Source of the DNA: Erythrobacter sp.
GTDB lineage: Bacteria; Pseudomonadota; Alphaproteobacteria; Sphingomonadales; Sphingomonadaceae
Length of the DNA stretch: 64,000 nt
Reading direction: 5' to 3'
NCBI GenBank assembly: GCA_027311945.1
Contig: DAICXZ010000008.1
Location: 62,001-126,000 of the forward strand
The notes beneath the pieces were generated by a model. It did no database searches, had not been told where the DNA came from, and worked only from the letters and a program-made list of their open reading frames with translations. Below are positions 13,049 to 19,678 of the stretch, piece after piece (within the stretch, counting starts at the first letter, position 1; every line of letters begins with the position of its first letter). Made by a program: the position numbers and the translations under genes.

Positions 13049-13333
13049 CTACAGCAGCGCGATCGCCCCTCCCACCAACACGAGGATGACGACAGCGATC
13101 AGGGACAGGTCGAACTTGCTAAACCTGTCGACGTGATCGGCCCGAAATTTCTCGTATCCCGCCGGGTTCTTGCTGGCGAGGCTGGCAACTTCGAAGGCAC
13201 TGGCCTGCTTCCTGAACCAGAGTTTCAGCTCGGCGAGCTGCTCTTCACTGACGTTCGGATAGGCGTTCAACAGCTGTTCGACATGATCGAAGCGCGCGGA
13301 AGGGTCGGCAGAAACTGCCTTGTTGTTGTCCAT
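13049..13333 (-). CDS. Small C-tail-anchored membrane protein, unknown function
   Basis: The ATG at 13333-13331 is preceded by AGGTGA at a good distance and gives 94 residues. The protein is a soluble helical region rich in charged residues, followed by one transmembrane helix at the extreme C-terminus (about residues 74-94), so it looks like a tail-anchored protein. I do not recognise the family. The frame extends further upstream, but that part has arginine-rich antisense-like composition and no ribosome-binding site, so I left it out. A hairpin terminator follows directly, so the gene is probably transcribed alone or with the gene just upstream at 13386-13823. Confidence 0.7.
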   Translation of the reverse strand: MDNNKAVSADPSARFDHVEQLLNAYPNVSEEQLAELKLWFRKQASAFEVASLASKNPAGYEKFRADHVDRFSKFDLSLIAVVILVLVGGAIALL

Positions 13334-13385
13334 GGAATTTTCACCTGATTGAAATGATGGGGTCCGCCTGGCGGTGGGCGTCAGA

Positions 13386-13823
13386 TCAGGTGAAGGATGG
13401 TGGGCCCCGCAACGGTGGAGCCAAGCGCCATGGCGCAAGCGGCGGAGGGCCTTTCTGCCGTGGCGGCCAGCCGAACGGGCGGAACTGCGGCAGGGTGACC
13501 ACTTCGGACAAGACGAGCGGCTCCAGCGGCCAGCGCGGCTCGGCGATAAACGTCTGGCGCGCGACCTCGCTCTGGTGGGTGAGCACCACCACGTCCATCG
13601 TCTCCGCATCGAAGGCAGAGCCCCGGCCCGAATAGACGGAAAACGGCGCCGTCGGCGTCGCCTGACCGAGGATTGCGGCGAGAAGTGCGATCAATCCAAG
13701 GCGGAACAGGTAAGGGCGAAGCTTGGGCAGGGTCACGCGCGGCAGGTAGATCGTCCTCGCCGAATGGACAAGGGTCGGCGCGACAGGATCTGCCGCCTGC
13801 GGCTCGGTGCGCGCGGCGGCCAA
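13386..13823 (-). CDS. Membrane-associated hypothetical protein, start uncertain
   Basis: The frame encodes about 145 residues with one hydrophobic helix near residues 38-54 and a proline-rich C-terminus. Codon third positions are GC-rich in this frame and not in the overlapping antisense frames, which supports it as the real gene. No ATG or GTG is available at the 5' end: the first usable codon is TTG at 13823-13821, and a TAG closes the frame ten codons further upstream. There is no clear ribosome-binding site. The 5' end lies within 60 bases of repeat copy 1, so the original start may have been lost when the adjacent island was built. Function unknown. Confidence 0.5.
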   Translation of the reverse strand: MAAARTEPQAADPVAPTLVHSARTIYLPRVTLPKLRPYLFRLGLIALLAAILGQATPTAPFSVYSGRGSAFDAETMDVVVLTHQSEVARQTFIAEPRWPLEPLVLSEVVTLPQFRPFGWPPRQKGPPPLAPWRLAPPLRGPPSFT

Positions 13824-13879
13824 TGCCGCGGGGATGACGCCCGAAAGCGCCTGCTACCTGCGCCGCCAGCCGGGGGCCG

Positions 13880-13978
13880 CGGCTCGAAGCGGAACGCGCG
13901 GGTGTAGGAAAAGCGCGCAAGGTGGCGAAGGAGGAAGGGCCGCGGGTGCGGCGGCTGAAGGATGATGCGTGGCGAGGC
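13880..13978 (+). repeat. Interspersed repeat, copy 1 (gene 3'-end fragment with internal deletion)
   Basis: On the plus strand the segment reads in one frame as RLEAER joined directly to AGVGKARKVAKEEG and then RVRRLKDDAW. It matches copy 2 (14912-15109) closely at both ends but lacks the 30-odd codons between two GAACGCG boxes, as if deleted by recombination between those boxes. It lacks a start codon and the stop at the position used in copy 2. It lies at the left border of the accessory island. Confidence 0.7.
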
Positions 13979-14047
13979 CCTACTCGCGAACGCTTGAGCA
14001 CCGAGGTCCGCACAGCCAGCGAAACACAAGTCGGGCTAACACTCTTG

Positions 14048-14076
14048 TTGACGCAAGACGTACCGCATCATACGTC
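14048..14076 (+). promoter_or_regulatory. Possible sigma-70-like promoter for the methyltransferase gene
   Basis: TTGACG (14048-14053) is followed after exactly 17 bases by TACGTC (14071-14076) in a locally AT-rich stretch about 50 bases before the methyltransferase ATG. The -35 box is good and the -10 box is poor, so this is only a candidate. Confidence 0.25.
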
Positions 14077-14127
14077 TCTTGTGGAGACACTCAAAATAAC
14101 AACACAATTGCTGAAGGCATTTACGCT

Positions 14128-14889
14128 ATGAGCGATGAGATTTTCTATTATCCTTCTACGGGTGAAGATAACTTTTTTCGTAAACTGGAAGAGATCTGCG
14201 AAAAATACCCTCACGACCTTCGGCATTATTTGAATCTCTTCCCCGTCTATGCCAGCAGGCGGAGCCTTATCCGTCAGCTTGCCCACTATGAACTGTTCAA
14301 GAATACGATAGATCTGCCCGGCCATTATCTGGATTTCGGTGTCTACTTCGGGAACTCGTTCTTCTACTGGCACAAGCTGATCGAGGTGCTGACCCCCACC
14401 GCCACCCACAAGAAGGTCATCGGGTTTGACACCTTCAGCGGGTTCCCGTCTTTGGCGGACGAAGACGGCGGCGAAGACTTGTCGGTCCAGAAGAAAGTGG
14501 GCGGCCTGAATTCGGAGAGCTTCCTCGAGGAATTCCGCCTTCTGCTCGAACTCCACAACGACGACGCGGTCATCCCTGCCAAGCGCGGCCATATCGTGAT
14601 CGGCGATATCGCCGCCACGCTACCCAGTTGGCTGGAAGAGAACCCGGAATCCCGCTTCTGCCTGATCAACATCGACGTGGACATCTTCGAACCCACGACG
14701 ACCATTCTCGAACTGTGCTGGGATCGGCTGGTCAGCGGGGGTGTGCTCATTCTTGACGAATATGCGACCAGCAAGTGGCCCGGCGAAACGCGCGCCTGGG
14801 ATCAGTTTTCCGCAGGCCGGGGCGGACTGGGCGCGGTGAAGCGCTTCCCCTGGGCCAATGCGCCGGGTGGGTATGTGATCAAGGAATAG
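14128..14889 (+). CDS. TylF/macrocin O-methyltransferase-like SAM-dependent methyltransferase
   Basis: The 253-residue protein has a class I methyltransferase core: the SAM-binding strand and loop YLDFGVYFGNS (about residues 68-77), IGFDTFSGFPS (98-108), the metal-binding acid in LINIDVDIFEP (about Asp183) and GGVLILDEY (about 204-212). This pattern fits the TylF family, which methylates sugar hydroxyls in antibiotics, O-antigens or other glycans. The ATG at 14128 is preceded by GAAGG; an upstream in-frame extension would translate the repeat copy and is unlikely. It stands alone on the plus strand between repeat copies 1 and 2. Its 5' region is less GC-rich than the core genes, consistent with acquisition. 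The substrate is unknown. Confidence 0.8.
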   Translation: MSDEIFYYPSTGEDNFFRKLEEICEKYPHDLRHYLNLFPVYASRRSLIRQLAHYELFKNTIDLPGHYLDFGVYFGNSFFYWHKLIEVLTPTATHKKVIGFDTFSGFPSLADEDGGEDLSVQKKVGGLNSESFLEEFRLLLELHNDDAVIPAKRGHIVIGDIAATLPSWLEENPESRFCLINIDVDIFEPTTTILELCWDRLVSGGVLILDEYATSKWPGETRAWDQFSAGRGGLGAVKRFPWANAPGGYVIKE

Positions 14890-14911
14890 CTGGCGGGGCT
14901 TCGCTGTATAG

Positions 14912-15109
14912 GATGCGGCGACGCGGCTCGAAGCGGAACGCGGCCCCCGCCTGGCGCCCGAGGAAGAGGAAGCGCGCGACGAGGCCGAGTTCGAGGCGAT
15001 GCTGGCCGATATCCGCGCGCAGGCCGAACGCGTGGGGGTCGGGAAAGCGCGGAAGGTCGCGAAGGAGGACGGGCTGAGGGTGCGGCGGTTGAAGGATGAT
15101 GGGTGGTGA
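14912..15109 (+). repeat. Interspersed repeat, copy 2 (longest; 3' end of an unidentified gene)
   Basis: After a TAG the plus strand has an open frame with strong GC-ending codon bias, starting DAATRLEAERG, containing an acidic run (EEEEARDEAEFE), then ADIRAQAERVGVGKARK and ending RVRRLKDDGW before TGA at 15107. It has no convincing start codon or ribosome-binding site and reads like the C-terminal 65 residues of a larger soluble protein that I cannot name. Copy 1 is an internally deleted relative and copy 3 (16083-16175) a frame-disrupted relative. It separates the methyltransferase gene from the GIY-YIG gene. Confidence 0.7.
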
Positions 15110-15218
15110 GGCACCAAAGCCGCCAGCGGTGGCGGATGCGGGGCGTATATGCGGCTGTCGGCATCGGAAGCTACAGATGGTACAGGCTTGGGGCCGCATG
15201 CCGTTTAGAAAGATACCA

Positions 15219-15881
15219 ATGAAAAAGAAGCTTACTACGTCCTACCTCATAGCAAATGGGTTCAGTGAAGCAGGAGTCTGGAGCGCGACTGAACAGAGGC
15301 TTGGCGTGCCGCCTGAGCTACCACAAAAACGAGGGGTATATGCGTTCGCGGTAGATGAGAGAGTTCTTTACGTAGGGCTCGCTTCTCGTTCGCTGCGACA
15401 GAGGCTCAATTTCTATGCACGGCCAGGAGCAAGCCAACGAACGAACGTGCGTCTTAATGGATTGATTCGAAGCTTGATCGGCGAAGGATCGATTGTTCGT
15501 ATCTTGGTTGCGCATCCGCAAGACACCCAGTGGAACGGTTTTCGCTTGAGCGGCCCCGAAGGGCTAGAAGCTGCCCTTATCGAAGATTTCGACATTCCTT
15601 GGAATCTCAAAGGTTCTACGCCGACCATGGGGTTGTCCGAAGTAAACCGAGCAAGCGCTGTGGCAGGCCGTCGTCCGCCCGGCAGCGTTCCTTACGCAAT
15701 ATTGGATTTTGTCGCGAAGAACCCGCGCTGCACTGAGCTTCAGATCGCCAAAGGCGTTTTTGGAGCGAATGCAGCGCAGCCGCAGGCAAATCCCTACTGC
15801 AGAAAGTTAGTTGAGCTCGGTCGCATTAGGCGCTTGCCGACAAGGCCCGTGACGTATTTGGTCAATGATCAAGACAACTGA
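15219..15881 (+). CDS. GIY-YIG nuclease-superfamily protein with C-terminal helical/winged domain
   Basis: From the ATG at 15219 the product is 220 residues. Residues 39-41 (GVY) and 51-53 (YVG) form the GIY-YIG pair, Arg60 in SRSLRQR occupies the conserved arginine position, and E117-AALIEDFDIPWN-129 matches the metal-binding Glu plus the downstream P-x-N segment of the fold. The catalytic set therefore looks complete. The last 70 residues resemble a winged-helix module (an ILDFVAKNP helix, then RKLVELGRIRRL), which could bind DNA. An ATG at 15198 is a possible alternative start; neither has a strong ribosome-binding site. Codon use is mixed and more AT-rich than the core. It lies in the accessory island between repeat copies 2 and 3. 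A restriction or mobile-element role is possible but unproven. Confidence 0.72.
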   Translation: MKKKLTTSYLIANGFSEAGVWSATEQRLGVPPELPQKRGVYAFAVDERVLYVGLASRSLRQRLNFYARPGASQRTNVRLNGLIRSLIGEGSIVRILVAHPQDTQWNGFRLSGPEGLEAALIEDFDIPWNLKGSTPTMGLSEVNRASAVAGRRPPGSVPYAILDFVAKNPRCTELQIAKGVFGANAAQPQANPYCRKLVELGRIRRLPTRPVTYLVNDQDN

Positions 15882-16082
15882 TTTGGCCACGTGCTTCGAA
15901 TCTTAAACGAACTGGACGGAGGCCAGACTGCTGAACTGGTAGCACGGGCGGCGATCGCCTAAGACCGGCGCAGGTGTTTTTGACAATAATTGCCAAGCGG
16001 CCAAGTTTGGTGTGTGTGGGGAGGGGAATTGCTGCGATAAACGCACCTTAAGTCCATCTCTGCGAGTCTGGAGTGGGCGGGG

Positions 16083-16175
16083 GAGCGAGCGGATGTGGGC
16101 AAGCGCGGAAGGTTGCGAAGAACTAGGAACCAATTGGCCGAAGGCGCGGCGATTGAAGGTAGACACATGGGGTAA
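16083..16175 (+). repeat. Interspersed repeat, copy 3 (degenerate)
   Basis: AAGCGCGGAAGGTTGCGAAG and the later CGGCGATTGAAGG segment align with copy 2, but the segment between is altered and the frame shifts inside it: the 3' half still reads KARRLKVDTW against VRRLKDDGW in copy 2. It is flanked by less GC-rich sequence and lies 170 bases before the SIR2 gene. Confidence 0.55.
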
Positions 16176-16345
16176 AGAGGCGCTCTAGGTCGCGACTTAT
16201 TCTCGAAAGGTCCCGTTCCAAACAGCAGGGAATACCCGCGTCTTTCATTAGAATAAATACAGAATTATATTAGTTATTTATCAATAATTCAATTACAAAT
16301 ATTATATTTTAAGACGATATTTGTGGATATATAAGAGCAATTCGG
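16176..16345 (+). promoter_or_regulatory. Very AT-rich leader upstream of the SIR2 gene
   Basis: From about 16245 to 16340 the sequence is almost entirely A and T, unlike anything else in the window, with many TATAAT-like hexamers such as TATATT and TATTTA. It probably carries the SIR2 promoter, but so many boxes are possible that none can be chosen. The rest of the 15882-16345 gap contains only repeat copy 3 and no convincing gene. Confidence 0.45.
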
Positions 16346-17649
16346 ATGAGTGAATATTTTGAAATTGCATATGCTTCTGTAAATAATGGACTTTGCCTTT
16401 TTACTGGAACTGGATTCTCCAAAGCGGTCTCCAGCAATACAGCACCAACGTGGAAGGCCCTTTTACTGGACTTATGTGATTTGTGCGACAATTCTACGGC
16501 ACTAAAGGATGCCCTCTTTCCTCCGGGCGACGATGCTACTCTCTCCATGGAGGAGGCAGCGCAAGTCATTGAAATTGAGCTGTCAAAAAAGGAAAGCTCA
16601 TTGACGACGAGATCTCGAGCCTGATCAAATCTATCGACCTCGACGGCGATAACAGCAAGGCGGAAGAGTTTTGTCAGTCTCACAGCTTTCAAGTTGTGAC
16701 CACAAACTACGACAAACTCATGGAAAAGCTGTGCGGTGAAGAACATTGCCAATCACTTACGCCCGGACTACCGGTCCCCCGATCCGACGCTCGGGTAAAA
16801 GTATATCATGTCCACGGTTCAGTTGATGTTCCTGAAGGCATGATTGTCACCGCAAATGACTATTTCTCGTTCCTAAACTCTCACACATATTTTTCACGCA
16901 AGCTAAGCACAATCTTACACGAAAACACGGTCGTTATTCTCGGATATTCACTTAGCGATACCAACCTTAAAGCCATTCTTAGCGACTACAAAGGGTTTTC
17001 TAGAAGTAACATTATTGGCTCTAATATATTTCTCGTATCTCAGTCAAAAGTTAATAATTATATCAAAGATTATTACTCCAATTGCTATGGAATAAGAGTA
17101 ATAGACGATACAGAGATTGAAGATTTCTTTGCGGGGGTGTCGGAAAAAATTCCAGCTGCAAAAGAGTGCGTCGATACAGCCATGAAAGCCCTGACAAACG
17201 TTCTGTCTGGGAAACATAAATTCACAGATCGCTTTATAAAGCTTGAAAATTCCTTCTATGAAATCGTGGCCTCACTATCTGCAAAAGGACACAGCCTGAA
17301 TTCTGAAAATGTTGTAAAAATGATTGGTCAGGTGATTGCGCAGAAGCAGAAGCTCACTCAAGAGAATGGCGCTTGGGCGCAATATACTCACCTCGCAAAA
17401 TGGCTGGTTTATCTTGGGGCAATCATGGAACTGAAATCGACTTCAATTGAAAAAACATACTTAGAAGCTGTTAAAAAGTCTATGGAAACAATGAGCAAAA
17501 GGTATCTATTGGGATACTCATGGCATGCTTATAGAGCATGGGAATCGAAGTGGTTGTCATTGATACCTGAAAACAGAGTGATGATTAAAGAATATATCAC
17601 AGATCATCTGAGTGACGATGATTCTATGAGTATCGTCAATCTCGGATAA
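16346..17649 (+). pseudogene. SIR2-family NAD-hydrolase-like defence protein, frame changes at an A6 tract
   Basis: Two overlapping frames together encode one SIR2-type protein. The first gives 82 residues with the NAD-binding loop G21-T-G-F-S25, and would stop at TGA 16622. The second, one base back, continues from 16591 with TTNYD (fused residues 119-123) and HVHGS (155-159), which are the catalytic Asn and His segments of SIR2 NADases, then about 250 helical residues to 17649. A -1 slip at A-AAA-AAG (16585-16591) joins them into a 434-residue protein. The downstream frame has a TGA at 16576 and no start before the catalytic centre, so it is not an independent gene. SIR2 proteins of this type deplete NAD+ during phage infection in known defence systems. 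The gene is strongly AT-rich and clearly foreign. It may be a pseudogene, an assembly error in the A tract, or a frameshift-expressed gene. Confidence 0.8.
16585..16591 (+). other. Slippery heptamer A-AAA-AAG in the SIR2 gene
   Basis: In the upstream frame the codons read TCA-AAA-AAG, placing the heptamer in the same phase as the well-known dnaX -1 frameshift site. A slip here leads exactly into the downstream SIR2 frame. A short palindrome, CGAGATCTCG, lies about 18 bases downstream at 16609-16618; no strong stimulatory hairpin or nearby internal Shine-Dalgarno is obvious. Confidence 0.5.
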
Positions 17650-17796
17650 TTGTGTTGTTATCAGCAGCAAGCACGTTGTAGGTGCAAGGTTCCGCACTTT
17701 ACAGCTCTACACACTTCCGTTCGCAGCTTAGCGATTGTTGTAAGCCGACGGCCACGTGCCCCTTCGACAAGCCCATGCGGAACGGCGGCTGAAGAA

Positions 17797-19614
17797 CTAC
17801 TCCTCCCCCATCCGCAGTGCCGCAATAAACGCCTCCTGCGGAATGCTCACATTCCCATACTCGCGCATCCGCGCCTTGCCCTTTTTCTGCTTATCCAGCA
17901 GCTTCTTCTTGCGCGAGATATCGCCGCCATAGCATTTGGCGGTCACGTCCTTGCGCAGGGCGGCAATCGTCTCGCGGGCGATGATCTTGCCGCCGATCGC
18001 GGCCTGGATCGGGATCTTGAACAGGTGGCGCGGGATCAGATCCTTCAATCGCTCGCACATGCCGCGGCCGCGTTCTTCCGCCACGCCCCGGTGCACGATC
18101 AGCGATAGCGCGTCGACCGCTTCGTTGTTGACCATGATGTTCATCTTCACCAGATCGCCCTCGCGCAGGCCGATCTGCTCGTAGTCGAAGCTGGCATAGC
18201 CGCGGCTGATCGACTTCAGGCGGTCGTAGAAATCGAACACCACCTCGTTCAGCGGCAGCTCGTAGGTCACCTGCGCGCGGCCGCCGACATAGGTGAGTTC
18301 GGTCTGGATGCCGCGCCGGTCCTGGCACAGCTTCAGGATCGCGCCGAGATATTCGTCGGGGGTGTAGATCACCGCCTTGATCCACGGTTCTTCCACCACC
18401 TCGATCCGGTTCACGTCGGGCCAGTCGGCGGGGTTGTGGATGTCGACAATCGCCGCATCCTCGTTCTTCGTGTGCGCGAGGTGGACGCGGTAAACCACCG
18501 AGGGCGCGGTGGTGATCAGGTCGAGGTCGTATTCGCGGCTCAGGCGCTCCTGAATGATCTCGAGGTGCAGCAGGCCGAGGAAGCCCGCGCGGAAGCCGAA
18601 GCCCAGCGCGGCCGAGCTTTCCATCTCGTAGGAGAAGCTGGCGTCGTTGAGGCGCAGCTTGCCGATGGATTCGCGCAGCTTCTCGAAGTCGGCGGCATCG
18701 ACGGGGAACAGCCCGCAGAACACCACCGGCTGCACTTCCTTGTAGCCCTTCAATGGCGTGGTCGCGCCGCCCTTCACCGTGGTGATGGTGTCACCGACGC
18801 GGGCCTGTTCGACCTCCTTGATCTGCGCGGTGATGAAGCCGATCTCGCCCGGCCCGATCTCGGGCAGGTCGGTGCGCTTGGGAGTGAAGCAGCCGACGCG
18901 GTCGACCAGATGCTCGGTCCCGCCTTGCATGAATTTTACGTGCAGGCCCTTCTTCAGGACCCCGTCGATCACGCGCACGAGGATGACCACGCCAAGGTAG
19001 GGGTCGTACCAGGAGTCGACCAGCATCGCCTTCAATGGCGCATCGCGGTCGCCGCTGGGGGCAGGAATCTTGGCGACGATCTGTTCGAGAATGTCCTCGA
19101 TGCCGATGCCCGACTTGGCGCTGGCCAGCACCGCCTCGCTCGCATCGATGCCGATGATATCCTCGATCTCGGTGCGCACCTTTTCGGGCTCGGCGGCGGG
19201 CAGGTCGATCTTGTTGATGACGGGCACGATCTCGTGGTCATGCTCGATGGATTGGTAGACGTTGGCGAGCGTCTGCGCTTCCACGCCCTGCGCCGCGTCG
19301 ACCACCAGCAGCGCGCCCTCGCAGGCGGCGAGGCTGCGGCTGACCTCGTAGGCGAAGTCGACGTGGCCGGGGGTGTCCATGAGGTTGAGCTCATAGGTCT
19401 CGCCGTCTTTCGCCGTGTAGTTGAGGCGGACGGTCTGGGCCTTGATGGTGATGCCGCGCTCGCGCTCGATGTCCATGTTATCAAGGACTTGTTCGGACAT
19501 TTCGCGCTCGGTCAGGCCGCCGCAATGCTGGATCAGCCGATCGGCCAGCGTGGACTTGCCGTGGTCGATGTGGGCGATAATGGAAAAGTTGCGGATCTTC
19601 GAAAGCTCGGTCAT
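17797..19614 (-). CDS. lepA: Elongation factor 4 (LepA)
   Basis: LepA is a ribosome-associated GTPase related to EF-G. The 605-residue protein has the G1 motif AHIDHGKST (residues 14-22), the G3 motif DTPGHVDF, the G4 motif NKID, EF-G-like domains II, III and V, and the LepA-specific C-terminal domain ending in a Lys-rich [12 protein letters not shown] segment. Length and order are exactly those of the family. It forms the right border of the accessory island; only about 150 bases separate its stop from the SIR2 stop, with the two genes convergent. A half copy of the CTTCGACAAGC repeat lies at 17761-17772. Confidence 0.97.
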   Translation of the reverse strand: MTELSKIRNFSIIAHIDHGKSTLADRLIQHCGGLTEREMSEQVLDNMDIERERGITIKAQTVRLNYTAKDGETYELNLMDTPGHVDFAYEVSRSLAACEGALLVVDAAQGVEAQTLANVYQSIEHDHEIVPVINKIDLPAAEPEKVRTEIEDIIGIDASEAVLASAKSGIGIEDILEQIVAKIPAPSGDRDAPLKAMLVDSWYDPYLGVVILVRVIDGVLKKGLHVKFMQGGTEHLVDRVGCFTPKRTDLPEIGPGEIGFITAQIKEVEQARVGDTITTVKGGATTPLKGYKEVQPVVFCGLFPVDAADFEKLRESIGKLRLNDASFSYEMESSAALGFGFRAGFLGLLHLEIIQERLSREYDLDLITTAPSVVYRVHLAHTKNEDAAIVDIHNPADWPDVNRIEVVEEPWIKAVIYTPDEYLGAILKLCQDRRGIQTELTYVGGRAQVTYELPLNEVVFDFYDRLKSISRGYASFDYEQIGLREGDLVKMNIMVNNEAVDALSLIVHRGVAEERGRGMCERLKDLIPRHLFKIPIQAAIGGKIIARETIAALRKDVTAKCYGGDISRKKKLLDKQKKGKARMREYGNVSIPQEAFIAALRMGEE

Positions 19615-19678
19615 CGCCCGCCCTTAGCCGCGCCGCGCAAGACTGTCAGCAGACTATCTTTCCGCAGGCCTTCACCGG

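Noticed and set aside
13381-14013. A 210-residue minus-strand frame overlapping the membrane-protein gene
   Set aside because: Arg-rich, no ribosome-binding site, and runs through repeat copy 1. The 145-residue frame has the GC-ending codon bias expected of a real gene.
13880-16175. Repeat copies as integron attC sites with gene cassettes
   Set aside because: The copies read as a protein C-terminus rather than paired palindromic core sites, no RYYYAAC/GTTRRRY pair stands out, and no integrase is nearby.
16696-17649. The second SIR2 frame as an independent gene
   Set aside because: It would start at a GTG inside the catalytic region without the NAD-binding loop. A stop closes the frame at 16576, so it only makes sense as a continuation of the upstream frame.
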